Of a stretch of DNA of 64,000 bases, positions 1 to 9,437 are shown piece after piece (position 1 is the stretch's first letter; each line of letters begins with the position of its first letter). The notes beneath the pieces were generated by a model. That model had not been told where the DNA came from, did not search any database, and saw nothing but the letters and a program-made list of their open reading frames with translations. This DNA is from Membranihabitans marinus (GTDB lineage Bacteria; Bacteroidota; Bacteroidia; Chitinophagales; Saprospiraceae): positions 231,367-295,366 of the forward strand of contig NZ_JAHVHU010000009.1 of assembly GCF_019802045.1 (NCBI RefSeq). Direction: 5' to 3'. The position numbers and the translations under genes are program-made.

Positions 1-1125
1 CGGTGGAAGGATCTACATCAGCAGCTTCGCCGCCATCCACCCAGGTATCTTTTTCCCCGTTGCCAACATTCAGCTTAAAACGTTGATTGTCGCCGGCTTT
101 TTCACGGAAAAACCGGAATCCGGAGGTGCGGTTATTTTGCTTCGTTGGATAGTCCGCATTGTCAGCATCTTCCGGACCTATGACCAATATTCCGGCACGA
201 TCCGGATCTGCATTAATATTCATCCAAAAGGATGCGCTGAATTCATCATTCAAAAGACCGTCTGCCGGGAAGGTCAGGTAAGAATCGGCCGCTCCTTGGT
301 ACGCTTTACCTGCTTTCCCTTCTGTGAAACCGGGTGTGCCAATTACGGTTGCCGACGTTTTTGTAGCCAGATCTACATACTCCTCTTCGAAAGGCATATT
401 GAATATCTCCCCGTATTTCGGTTCATAATCGTTGATGATTTCACCGGATTCTACAGCGATGATATCGCGGATTTCCTCGACGGCCAATGCCCGGTTGAAT
501 AATCGCAATTCGTCCATGTAGCTTTGATCCGATAGGTGGCTCCATCCGGTAAACCGGGGTGCTCCGGACATGATCGACAGAATATCACAGCCCGCCCAGT
601 CAATCCCTGCAATATCTACTTCTTTGACTACTTGACCATTGATATAGACCGATGCTTTGTCCTCTGATATGGTAAAAGCCATGTGAGTCCATTCGTTCAG
701 AGTAGGATCTACATCTGCAGCGGCACCGCCATCGACCCAGGTATCCGCTTCTCCATTTCCAACGTTGAGCTTGAATCGTTGCATGCCACCTGCATTTTCC
801 CGGAAAAACCGAAATCCGGATTTCCTGTTGTTTTGTTTGTCTGGATTGTTGGGGTCGGGTGGGCCCATGACCAGAATTCCTGCGCGGTCTGGTACGGCAT
901 CCACTTTCATCCAGAATACGGCCGAGAAAGTTTCACTGTGAAACTGATCACCCGGCAGCGTCAGATAAGAACCTTCGGCTCCTGCGTAGGCATTTTGCCC
1001 ATCTCCCATGATCACGCTTTCACCGGCAAATCCGGGGTTGCCCACAGTAGTAGCTGGCTGAAGGTTGACCAGATCAATATAATCTCCATTGAAAGGCATA
1101 TAGAGCATCTCCCCCTCGTACAAAG
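1..1125 (-). repeat. Tandem duplication of the LamG-coding segment
   Basis: Within the lipoprotein gene, bases 1-about 425 and about 580-1125 encode two homologous LamG domains. Similarity is visible at DNA level: around 1-140 and 700-840 both read GGATCTACATC, then CACCCAGGTATC or GACCCAGGTATC, then CGGAAAAACCG. Parts of the protein copies are nearly identical, for example KLNVGNGE followed by DTWVDGG. This indicates a fairly recent intragenic duplication. Further copies may lie beyond the left edge. Confidence 0.75.
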
Positions 1126-1540
1126 ACGTATACGGCGAGACCTTCTCAAAGTTCACAGTCTTTTCGGTGGTCTTTCCCGAAAGATCGCTTGCTTTGACGG
1201 TGAGTTCATGTGCGCCGTTGGTCAGGTTTTCATAGGTGTATGCTTCGCTGGCTCTCCGGTAATCTTTAAAATCAGAGAACGAAGCGATCTGACTTCCATC
1301 CATGAGAAGTTCAATCTCGCCGATCTCGATATCATCTTCTACTTCAAACTGAATCTCAATGGAAGTCACCTCTTCCAGCACACGAATCTGGGTTCCTTCT
1401 TGTGGATATTTCACATTCACTACCGGTGCCGTTTCATCGGGTCCCGGATTCACAGGTATGATGTCGTCGATGCCTTCATTGCAGCTGTAGAAAACAAAAA
1501 GAAGCGATAAAACCGATAAGAAATATTTAGTCATTTTCAT
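1..1540 (-). CDS. LamG-repeat surface lipoprotein (partial, SusE/F-like position)
   Basis: An open frame of about 513 codons starts at ATG 1538-1540 and has no stop before the left edge, so the C terminus is missing. The N terminus is a lipoprotein signal with the predicted lipidated Cys20 (FVFYSC). An Ig-like/bacterial-interface segment follows (about residues 40-135, TAPVVNVKYP). Then come two copies of a concanavalin-A/LamG-type domain, about 138-330 and 373 onward, each opening with a YMPF/NMPF motif and carrying SGFRFFRE and RFKLNVGNGE. The gene lies 33 nt downstream of a SusD gene, where SusE/SusF-type surface glycan-binding lipoproteins usually sit. It is therefore probably an outer-membrane glycan-binding protein exported with SusCD. 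The start is firm (signal peptide and lipobox); ligand unknown. LamG domains also occur in hydrolases, and a catalytic domain beyond the edge cannot be excluded. Confidence 0.85.
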   Translation of the reverse strand, partial: MKMTKYFLSVLSLLFVFYSCNEGIDDIIPVNPGPDETAPVVNVKYPQEGTQIRVLEEVTSIEIQFEVEDDIEIGEIELLMDGSQIASFSDFKDYRRASEAYTYENLTNGAHELTVKASDLSGKTTEKTVNFEKVSPYTSLYEGEMLYMPFNGDYIDLVNLQPATTVGNPGFAGESVIMGDGQNAYAGAEGSYLTLPGDQFHSETFSAVFWMKVDAVPDRAGILVMGPPDPNNPDKQNNRKSGFRFFRENAGGMQRFKLNVGNGEADTWVDGGAAADVDPTLNEWTHMAFTISEDKASVYINGQVVKEVDIAGIDWAGCDILSIMSGAPRFTGWSHLSDQSYMDELRLFNRALAVEEIRDIIAVESGEIINDYEPKYGEIFNMPFEEEYVDLATKTSATVIGTPGFTEGKAGKAYQGAADSYLTFPADGLLNDEFSASFWMNINADPDRAGILVIGPEDADNADYPTKQNNRTSGFRFFREKAGDNQRFKLNVGNGEKDTWVDGGEAADVDPST

Positions 1541-1573
1541 TTTGTATGTTTTTTGTGTGAACACGGGAGTCTG

Positions 1574-3097
1574 TTATTTACTGAGTCCAGGTAATACATC
1601 CACCTGAGCTTGAGGATAGGGCAGATAGGCTTTATCTGCACTGAAGTCACGGCCTCCATAGCTTAATTCATCGTAATTTTCTGTCCGGAGCATATCGTAG
1701 TACCGGATACCCCACTCCATACCCAATTCGGCCAGCTTTTCGTCCAGGACTTGTGCGCTAGTGACCCCCGAAAGAGGTGTCATTCCGGCCCTTTCCCGCA
1801 CGAGATTGACTGCTGCATCAGCTGTGATGGCCGTACTGGTGGCACCGCGGGTTAGTGCCTCGGCATGCATCAATAGTATCTCGGCGTATCGGATGACTTT
1901 CATATTTTGAGCATTGGCCCATGACTTTCGGCCGGGGGTGATCTGGTCTGAAGGAAGATAGTGTTTACCACTAGCAAATAGCGCGCGCGCGTAATCCAGA
2001 ATGACATCTCCGGAAGGCGTTTCATTGGAAACCCAATCGGGCAAATCGGCATAATTGGGATCTTTTTTGATTTCTTCAATTCCTCTGGGCGTGAAGAGTA
2101 CACTGGTCACTAGTCGTTCCCGATCCCCCCGGTCCAGCATAAATTTGATGTATTTGAGGCTGGGTTCATAAAATCCCCACCCCCCATTGATGCCTTCGAC
2201 TTTGGGCTCCCATTTTTGAGGTCCAAAAAACGCGGTCAGGTAGGTGATCTGTGTGCCGGTTCCCTGGTCGAAGTCTGAATATTGAAACTGTAATAAATTT
2301 TCATCACTGAGTTCACCGGGCTTTTTGAACAACTGGTAGTAATCGGGATACAGTTTGAAAAGGCCTGAATTGATGATTTGCGAAGTGGCATCGGCTACAC
2401 CCTGGTAATTTTCCAATTCCAGGTTGGCCAGAGCTTTGACTGCGAGTGCTGTATGCTTGGTAACACCGCCCGGTAAATCTGTGCGCTGGTTGGGGCGCAT
2501 ATCGGGAAGCAGAGGAATGGCAGCATTCATTTGATCGGCAATATACTGCATCACCTCTGTTTTGGGCTTTACTTCTGCGGTGAGCAGGTCCGATGGATTG
2601 GATGTTTCCGGGATGAATACATCACTCCACACTCGTGCTATGTTAAATAATAAATATGCATTGAGCACATCGATTTCGGCTTTGTATTGCGCCGCCGGAT
2701 TACTTCCGGTGGCCTGCTCGGCGTAGAGATCGATTTGTTCTTTGGCAGCATTGCCATCAATGATGTCCGAATACATGGTCTGCCACAGTGAATTGTACAT
2801 CCAGTAGCCTTTGTCATACCGAAATTTGTCGGTGTCGGCAAACGGTTGCTGGTCACCCAGTCCGCCATTATTGACATCGTCACCCCGGACAGAGATCAGT
2901 GGAAACTGCTCCCAGCCTCTCGACTGAAATGCAGCATATGCACCAATGAGGGGTGCATCCATCTCACTGGTATTGCTGTAGTCGATGGCTTCTTCGAAGG
3001 TGCGGTTCTCTGCTGGCCGGTCGAGACGGTCATGGCAGGAAAACATTATAAACAGTGCTGCTGTAGCGCAAAAAGAAATTAATATATTTTTCATCAC
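1574..3097 (-). CDS. SusD/RagB-family outer-membrane lipoprotein
   Basis: The protein has 507 residues, typical of the family. It has a lipoprotein signal ending FIMFSC (Cys21) and the SusD pattern: an early helical region (DAPLIGAYAAFQSRGWEQF), a central TPR-like part (YLLFNIARVWSDVF) and a C terminus with IRYAEILLMHAEALTR followed by LGMEWGIRYYDML. SusD proteins cap the SusC barrel at the cell surface and bind the oligosaccharide to be imported. The gene starts 18 nt after the SusC stop, so the two are surely co-transcribed. Met2 (3094) is an equally possible start. Substrate cannot be read from the sequence. Family assignment is very safe. Confidence 0.95.
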   Translation of the reverse strand: MMKNILISFCATAALFIMFSCHDRLDRPAENRTFEEAIDYSNTSEMDAPLIGAYAAFQSRGWEQFPLISVRGDDVNNGGLGDQQPFADTDKFRYDKGYWMYNSLWQTMYSDIIDGNAAKEQIDLYAEQATGSNPAAQYKAEIDVLNAYLLFNIARVWSDVFIPETSNPSDLLTAEVKPKTEVMQYIADQMNAAIPLLPDMRPNQRTDLPGGVTKHTALAVKALANLELENYQGVADATSQIINSGLFKLYPDYYQLFKKPGELSDENLLQFQYSDFDQGTGTQITYLTAFFGPQKWEPKVEGINGGWGFYEPSLKYIKFMLDRGDRERLVTSVLFTPRGIEEIKKDPNYADLPDWVSNETPSGDVILDYARALFASGKHYLPSDQITPGRKSWANAQNMKVIRYAEILLMHAEALTRGATSTAITADAAVNLVRERAGMTPLSGVTSAQVLDEKLAELGMEWGIRYYDMLRTENYDELSYGGRDFSADKAYLPYPQAQVDVLPGLSK

Positions 3098-3115
3098 TTG
3101 CGTGTTTTGTTGTGA

Positions 3116-6100
3116 TTAAAATTTAACGTTCAATCCGACGGTGTATACGGAGGGGATGGGATAGGTCTGACGGTCTATGCCATCTGCTACCTCGGGATTG
3201 AATCCGTTATAGTCGAATATAGTCACCGGACGGTCGGCCGTCAGGGTCAGGGTCGTTTCAGGAAAATTACCACCCAATAGGGTAGTGCCCGGAACTGTAT
3301 AGGACAGGGTCACATTTTGGATTCGGAAGAATGAGCCATCCTCTATGTAATAATCGCTCAAACTTTGGTTCCATCCTTTTCGCAATCCATTGGCGGAGGG
3401 GTATTTGTCAGAAGTGCCTTCTCCATGCCATCGATTGACAGCCAAATCTGCATCAAGATTGGTGTCATTGGTAAATATGTATTCGCCCCGTTTCCGGTTT
3501 AATATAGAATTCCCCGATTGGCCGATAAAGTTCGCCGATAGGTTGAAGCTTCTAAAAGACATGCCCAGATTAAATCCGTACATCAAATCGGGGAAATACG
3601 ATCCCAGAATCACCCGGTCTTCACCATCCATCACGCCATCCCCATTTTGATCTTTAAATTTCAGATCGCCCGGTTCCAGATTGTTGTCCTTAGCGATGGG
3701 ATCCGCTTCGATTTCTGATTGATTCTGATAAACGCCGGTCACTTCACGGCCGAAAAAGGCCAGAACGGGTTGCCCCACGATGGATCGTTGTCGGAATTCG
3801 GCCGATCCGCCATCTATGTATGGCTGGCCAAAGAGATCCCGGACTTCATTTTTCAGGGTGGATATATTTCCTCCGATCTGATAGTTCCAGTCGTCGGATA
3901 TTTTGTCCGTCCAGTTGAGCGCCAGTTCAAATCCTGCGTTGCGTATCACACCCACGTTTCTTAAAACCGTACCACCGATTAGCGGGATTCCAACCCGGAT
4001 CGCAGCATTTTTAGTGTCCCGGGTATAGTAATCCGCGTCCACCGTCATGCGACTATCCATTAAATTAGCGGTCAACCCAAAATTCAATTCTTCAACGACT
4101 TCCCATCTTAGGGAAGAGAATACATTGGAGGTTTGCGTGCCTGGAACCATCTGTCCGCCGAAGACCGTATTGACCACCTGAGTCGTCCGGGCACCATCAG
4201 AAGCTTGTATATTGTCATTGCCCAGTTCGCCCCAACTTCCCCTCAGCTTCAGATAATCGATGCCCGCAACGTCAAAAAAGTCTTCCTGCGAGAGTACCCA
4301 GCCGGCACCAACGGTCGGAAAGTAGCCCCATTTTTGCTGGTATTTTGAGCTTCCATCAGCTCGGAACGTACCATATAATAAGTATTTGTGATCAAAATTA
4401 TACGAAAGTCTTCCAAAATAAGACATCCCATATTGATGACTTCCTCCATCTCCCACAGCATCGACGACGATGGTCTCAGCCTGGTCAATGTACCAGGCCT
4501 CTTCGCGATCAGTCGGGAAGTTCCGAGCCGATGCTCCAAGCTGCGAGTATGCCTCATCACGGTAGGATGCGCCACCCATTATGGTCAGCCCGTGTGCGCC
4601 GTACTGATCTTTAAACGTCAATATGTTATCCCATATTTGGTTCGAAAAGGTGGACCAGGTTCGTCTGATTCCTGCATCCGGATTTTGAAATCCGGGACTG
4701 CTAAAATAAGGCAGGTCAACATTGCGAAGATCCAATGCGGTGAAATTATGATTGTACGTGGTCTTGAACGAAAGTTTATCCGGGATCAGATCAACTTCTA
4801 CGTAAAAGTTAGCGAGTAGCTTTCGTATTTTTTCTTTATTGTCATTGTATTCCATAGCCGGAAAAGGATTTTGACCTCCTCGGTATCCAAGGTACTGGGC
4901 ACTGGCATACGGATCGGGGAAAGCGTTGGGGATCTGTTCATCCAACACGGGAAGGATGGGTACAGCCAGATAGGCTCGGAACCAAGCTGTGTTCTCCGGA
5001 GAATACTTGGTTCCGTTACTCAGTATCATATTCCCGCCCAGGTTCAGCCAGTCCAGTGCCTGGTAATCGACCTTGGATCTTAGGTTAAATCGTTGGTATT
5101 CGTTTTTCATATCGAGGATACCGTCCTGGCCAAAAAAATTGGCGCCAAGAGCATAGGTGGCACTGGATCCACCGCCGGTAACATTAATGCTGTGATTTTG
5201 GATGGGCGCCGGACGGATGATTTTACTGTACCAGTCCGTATTCACATCGGGTATATTGGGGTCTACTCTGCTGCGGCCATACCGCTGCATGGCATTGAGG
5301 ATAAACTGGTAATCCGGGAACCGATCCGGATCCAATTCCGAGATGATTTGTGTAAATTGTTGGGAGTTCGCCATTTTCATTACGTTGTTGGCTACCTGCA
5401 CCCCGTAGTATCCATTGTAGGTGATCTGGGCAGGCTGGTCTTGCCGGCCTGATTTCGTCTCGATAAGAACCACACCATTCGCTGCGCGCACCCCATATAT
5501 AGCTGCTGCAGACGCATCTTTGAGCACCGAGATGGTAGCGATGTCTGAAGTGTTCAGAAAGTCGATGTTATCGAAAAACATGCCATCCACTACATACAGA
5601 GGAGCTTCGTTGTTGCCACCTGGATAAGAACCGATGCCTCGCACCCGGACTTGTGGGGCACTTCCGGGTGCGCCACTACTGACGATTTGCATGCCGGCAA
5701 CTTTCCCTTGGAGTGATTGCATGGCCTGGCCAGTAGGGGTTTTCATGATCTCTTCTGAGCTAACCGTAGTAATCGATGAAGTCAGATCTTTTTGCTTTTG
5801 CGTGCCGTACCCCACGACAATGATTTCTTCCAACATCTGATTGCCCGACTCCATGCTAAAATCAAGTTGGGTTTCTACACCCAGTTGGTATAAAATGGGG
5901 TCATACCCTATATAGCTGATCTGGATTGAATCGCCGGGTTGTGCCACCAATTCATAGTTTCCGTCAAAGTCGGTCTGTGTGCCTGATCCGGTTCGTAGAA
6001 TGAGGATGTTGACACCGATCAGTGGTTCCCCCGAATCTCCGGCGGTGACCTGACCGGTATAAGTGATTTCATCCTGTGCAAGAAGAGATGGCGTCAGAAT

Positions 6101-6151
6101 CCAAAAAAAGAACCCAATAAAAAAGAACGGTAAAAATCTTTTCGGTTTCAT
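3116..6151 (-). CDS. SusC/RagA-family TonB-dependent receptor
   Basis: At 1011 residues this is a normal-length SusC. Signal peptide about 1-25 (SLLA/Q), then a carboxypeptidase-regulatory-like domain (about 30-105, GEPLIGVNILI and FDGNYEL), the SusC signature IIVVGYGTQKQKDLT (about 110) and a plug domain with GIGSYPGGNNEAPLYVVDG, SVLKDASAAAIYG and GVVLIETKSG. A 22-strand-type barrel ends in the aromatic-terminated YTVGLNVKF, a BAM signal. It forms the outer-membrane importer with the SusD encoded 18 nt downstream. There is no STN domain, so unlike the second SusC in this window it is not expected to signal to an anti-sigma factor. That fits the propeller/LuxR regulator encoded just upstream on the same strand. 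Confidence 0.97.
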   Translation of the reverse strand: MKPKRFLPFFFIGFFFWILTPSLLAQDEITYTGQVTAGDSGEPLIGVNILILRTGSGTQTDFDGNYELVAQPGDSIQISYIGYDPILYQLGVETQLDFSMESGNQMLEEIIVVGYGTQKQKDLTSSITTVSSEEIMKTPTGQAMQSLQGKVAGMQIVSSGAPGSAPQVRVRGIGSYPGGNNEAPLYVVDGMFFDNIDFLNTSDIATISVLKDASAAAIYGVRAANGVVLIETKSGRQDQPAQITYNGYYGVQVANNVMKMANSQQFTQIISELDPDRFPDYQFILNAMQRYGRSRVDPNIPDVNTDWYSKIIRPAPIQNHSINVTGGGSSATYALGANFFGQDGILDMKNEYQRFNLRSKVDYQALDWLNLGGNMILSNGTKYSPENTAWFRAYLAVPILPVLDEQIPNAFPDPYASAQYLGYRGGQNPFPAMEYNDNKEKIRKLLANFYVEVDLIPDKLSFKTTYNHNFTALDLRNVDLPYFSSPGFQNPDAGIRRTWSTFSNQIWDNILTFKDQYGAHGLTIMGGASYRDEAYSQLGASARNFPTDREEAWYIDQAETIVVDAVGDGGSHQYGMSYFGRLSYNFDHKYLLYGTFRADGSSKYQQKWGYFPTVGAGWVLSQEDFFDVAGIDYLKLRGSWGELGNDNIQASDGARTTQVVNTVFGGQMVPGTQTSNVFSSLRWEVVEELNFGLTANLMDSRMTVDADYYTRDTKNAAIRVGIPLIGGTVLRNVGVIRNAGFELALNWTDKISDDWNYQIGGNISTLKNEVRDLFGQPYIDGGSAEFRQRSIVGQPVLAFFGREVTGVYQNQSEIEADPIAKDNNLEPGDLKFKDQNGDGVMDGEDRVILGSYFPDLMYGFNLGMSFRSFNLSANFIGQSGNSILNRKRGEYIFTNDTNLDADLAVNRWHGEGTSDKYPSANGLRKGWNQSLSDYYIEDGSFFRIQNVTLSYTVPGTTLLGGNFPETTLTLTADRPVTIFDYNGFNPEVADGIDRQTYPIPSVYTVGLNVKF

Positions 6152-6262
6152 ATGATTTAAATTTTAATCACAAAGAGAATGAGGCTTAAATATAAGTTAA
6201 AAACGATACCCAAGCAGGATTCGTCCACTTAGTTGACCTCACAAATACCTCATCATTCTTTT

Positions 6263-6290
6263 AAAACCACCATTATGTGGTCGTTTTATT
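6263..6290 (-). terminator. Hairpin downstream of the regulator gene
   Basis: ACCAC (6266-6270) pairs with GTGGT (6277-6281) around a six-base loop. On the minus strand the stem is followed by TTTTAA. It lies about 80 bases past the stop of the minus-strand regulator and before the SusC start. A run of CGTTTTATT on the plus side makes it look bidirectional. It would separate regulator transcription from the susCD operon. Short stem, so moderate confidence. Confidence 0.45.
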
Positions 6291-6358
6291 AGTCTGTAAG
6301 TGGTTGATATACAACCTAATGTGGGTGTTGTTGGTAGTCGTGGTAAAAAATGGGGAAA

Positions 6359-9070
6359 TCAGAACCTCATCAAATGCTCTGAAAGATTGATATCGGATGA
6401 CAGGTTCATTTTTTTACGCAAGCGGTATCTTTTGTTTTCTACCGACCGAACGGAAATCTGTAAAACGGGAGCAATTTCCTTAGAAGACATATTCATTCGG
6501 ATGTAGGCAGCTAGTCGGAGGTCCCCGGGGGTGATGTTGGGGTAAGTTTCTTTGAATCGGTCCAGGAAATCTTCATGGACCTCTGCAAAATTTCGATCAA
6601 ATATTTCCCAGGATTCATCGCTTCTCAGATTTCGATCGATTAATTTGATGGCTTTGCCTTTTACATTTTGAACGGAATCGGACCGCGAACTTTCTTTTTT
6701 TATGACTGCTTTGAGTTCGTTGAGCATTTTGTTTTTCTGGACCATGGTTATTGCCGTATTGGCCAACATTTTGGTTTTGTAAGCTAATTCGTGTTCCAGC
6801 TTCTCCGTTTTAGCTTTTATTCGTTCTGCTTCCAATGCCCGTTCCTTCTCTTTGAGTAATTTTTGTTTTTCTGACTTCAGACGTTTTTTGTTGCGTTCGT
6901 TCACGAGCCAGACCAGCAGTCCGCAGAACCCCAGTAAGGTCAACACGCCAGGCCAGGATTCGTACCAGTGCGGTGGAATAGTAAACGTGTAAAGATGGTG
7001 CGTGTTTTTTTCATTCGAGCGGATATCCAGGTGGTAGATGCCGTGATTCAATTGTTTAAAATCCAGCGTCCCATCAGGAGGGATGGGGTTCCAATTCTGA
7101 TCGTAGGGTGTAAGTCGGTACTGTACATTGTTTTCTTTTTTCAAAAAGCCATTCGCATTGCCCAATTGAAAAACAAGACTATTGTCATTTGGATTGAATT
7201 CCGGATTCTGTTCCGTCTGATCGATGAGACGCCCGTTTACCAGGGCATAATCCAGGGCAATCACGGATTGGTTATCGGATGGACTAGTAGTTGGGAGCTG
7301 TTGTTTTACATACCCTTCTTCGATGCTTTTGATTACTATGTTTTTACTGGGGAAATAAGCGATGAGCCGACTCTGTTCGGAATTATTATTGATGGGTTTG
7401 AGAATATGGTATCGGGTCTTATCACCCATCCTCTGATCGATCAAGGCTTGGAAGGAAGAAGAAATATTTTCAATCGATCCATGCTGGCCTATTTCATAAA
7501 AAGCGGAATCAATTTGGACGAGCATGGAATCCTGGAAGGAAAGAAGTCCCAAGGTGTTATTTCCCATGTGAGCTTCCAGATTCTGGAACGTTTTACGATA
7601 GACCATCTGGTGGCTATCAAGGTCAAGGTGATAAAATACCAGGCCAAAATAGGGATGGAGCCCGACTACTTTTCCGGACTTGTATATAAACCGGTCCACG
7701 AGTTTATCCGTACCGGATATCCGGGTGGGGTTCTGCCAAAGACCGTCCTGTTTTTCCAGCAGAACCAGACCGTTGTAGGTGGATTGGAGGAGTTGATGAT
7801 CATTGATCAGCTGCATATACAGTCCACCGGTAATGGATGATACCAGAAGGAACCGGTCATCAACCAGTTGCAGCGTACCTGAATTGTGCCCGCACAAAAG
7901 GTCGCCACCTGCGAGGATCAGATCCCAGGCCTGGCCTTGTGATCCCGGGACTAATTCAAATTCCTTCTGGTCATTGGATACAAAGACTCCTTGGTTGGTC
8001 CCCACGTAAAATCGATTTTGATAGTAGGCCGCCGTAAAAACAGTGCCAAGTTTTCCTTCGATATCGTAATAGTACAAATCGGGTTCCTGGACTTTAAGAA
8101 TGTTGATTCCTATATTCAGACCGATGCACAATGCCCCGGTCCGTGTTTCATACAAGGAAAGTACAGTGTTGTTGGCTAGGCCGTTTTTTTTGTTGAGGTG
8201 GTGTTTTACGTTTTTGAAATCATTTGTTATAAATACACCGTTTTGTATGGTGCCGATAGCATAATCTCCATTTTTGAGTCGGATGAGTTCATTGATTTGA
8301 TCTGCTTTTAGTCGATCATTCAGATCATTGGTGAGGGGTATTGCGAGGGAATCATTTAAGAAGAACAAACCTTCATTCCGTGTGGCGATAACCAGCTGTT
8401 GATCGTTGAATTTTTCAAAACCGGTGATGACGGCGTCTTCCGGCAAATTCCGGGGCTGAACGGTGTGTTCTGTGTGTTCTTCAAATCGGTAGAATCCATT
8501 ATTGATCTGAGGAACCCACAACTGGCTATCAATCCATTGTCCAAACATGATGTTGTCATGCGGGGTGTACAGATCTAAATCATCTCCGTCATAAAACAAC
8601 ATGATGGAAAACGATTGAAATAGAATTTGATCCTGATCACCTGTGATATGCCATATTTCTTCTTCTGTACCCTGAAGAATTTTCTGACCTATTTCTACAA
8701 AGACCGGTTGACTTGGATCCGAACGGTCGATGTATCCGATGGTTTCGAATCCTCCAGCATAGATCCGGTCATCGAAACCCCGGAAAATACTGCGTGGTAC
8801 CCGGTGATTGGGCAGGTGGACCATCTGCCAGTTCATGCCGTTGTAGATCATGATGCCTTCTGTGTTTGCCACATACAGATTGCCGGCATCATCTTCTGCA
8901 AAGCCCCAGTTTTTATTTCCACCCTGGTAATCACTTCGGTCAAAACTTAGGATAGCCGGGATCTCCTGGGCGTGAAGTTGGCTTTCAGGTATTAAGGGAG
9001 CTATGATTACTAGTATAGCACAGAAGAGAATGCTGATCTTTGGATGGTAAATATGTGATACAAGCTGCAT
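6359..9070 (-). CDS. Periplasmic propeller / Y_Y_Y sensor with C-terminal LuxR-type HTH
   Basis: The 903-residue regulator has, in order: an N-terminal signal/anchor; a long region of two-component-regulator propeller-like repeats (about 40-620; WGFAEDDAGNLYVANTEGI is typical); a Y_Y_Y domain (about 630-715); one membrane helix (VLTLLGFCGLLVWLV); a charged coiled coil (RNKKRLKSEKQKLLKEKERAL); and a cytosolic LuxR/GerE-like helix-turn-helix at the extreme C terminus (MSSKEIAPVLQISVRSVENK). There is no histidine kinase or receiver domain, so it is a one-component relative of HTCS regulators: glycan bound outside, DNA bound inside. Position directly upstream of susC on the same strand implies local control of that locus. 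The 3' end is followed by a hairpin. Confidence 0.9.
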   Translation of the reverse strand: MQLVSHIYHPKISILFCAILVIIAPLIPESQLHAQEIPAILSFDRSDYQGGNKNWGFAEDDAGNLYVANTEGIMIYNGMNWQMVHLPNHRVPRSIFRGFDDRIYAGGFETIGYIDRSDPSQPVFVEIGQKILQGTEEEIWHITGDQDQILFQSFSIMLFYDGDDLDLYTPHDNIMFGQWIDSQLWVPQINNGFYRFEEHTEHTVQPRNLPEDAVITGFEKFNDQQLVIATRNEGLFFLNDSLAIPLTNDLNDRLKADQINELIRLKNGDYAIGTIQNGVFITNDFKNVKHHLNKKNGLANNTVLSLYETRTGALCIGLNIGINILKVQEPDLYYYDIEGKLGTVFTAAYYQNRFYVGTNQGVFVSNDQKEFELVPGSQGQAWDLILAGGDLLCGHNSGTLQLVDDRFLLVSSITGGLYMQLINDHQLLQSTYNGLVLLEKQDGLWQNPTRISGTDKLVDRFIYKSGKVVGLHPYFGLVFYHLDLDSHQMVYRKTFQNLEAHMGNNTLGLLSFQDSMLVQIDSAFYEIGQHGSIENISSSFQALIDQRMGDKTRYHILKPINNNSEQSRLIAYFPSKNIVIKSIEEGYVKQQLPTTSPSDNQSVIALDYALVNGRLIDQTEQNPEFNPNDNSLVFQLGNANGFLKKENNVQYRLTPYDQNWNPIPPDGTLDFKQLNHGIYHLDIRSNEKNTHHLYTFTIPPHWYESWPGVLTLLGFCGLLVWLVNERNKKRLKSEKQKLLKEKERALEAERIKAKTEKLEHELAYKTKMLANTAITMVQKNKMLNELKAVIKKESSRSDSVQNVKGKAIKLIDRNLRSDESWEIFDRNFAEVHEDFLDRFKETYPNITPGDLRLAAYIRMNMSSKEIAPVLQISVRSVENKRYRLRKKMNLSSDINLSEHLMRF

Positions 9071-9437
9071 TACTTTTCTGACGTTGGCACGATGAAAGTT
9101 AAGGAAAAAATCAAGAATTTAGATTGAACAGATCCTTCTCCTTTATAATCTTTTGGGTGACGTATGAGATTCGTATTACTCTATTGCCCGATGATCTCGC
9201 AGATTTTCGCAGAAATTGCGCCTCACATAGCGGTATTGTCTGCGTTGATCTGTATGGTCTGTCGGAAAAATCGCACAATCCACAATTTTATTATCATCAG
9301 GATCAACAGTAATCAGGTCCCATTTATAATATTTATCAAATTGCAATTTTTTCTTTTTTGCCAGGTGGCTGATTTCAACGAATCCAACCTGGATGACCCA
9401 TTCCGATTGAAAAGTGGATGAGTTTTACATCAAACCT
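9071..9437. other. Intergenic region, 367 bp
   Basis: Lies upstream of the regulator start and downstream of the DUF4010 gene. I see no coding signal. Around 9190-9255 it carries a CGCAGATTTTCGCAGAAA/CTGCGTTGATCTG-type intergenic motif, of which a related piece (TTCGCAGAAAATGCGC) occurs at about 14331-14346. No promoter could be assigned with confidence. Confidence 0.4.

Noticed and set aside
83..1510. Plus-strand reading frames over the left edge
   Set aside because: They are antisense shadows of the partial LamG lipoprotein, whose frame has a signal peptide and repeated domains.
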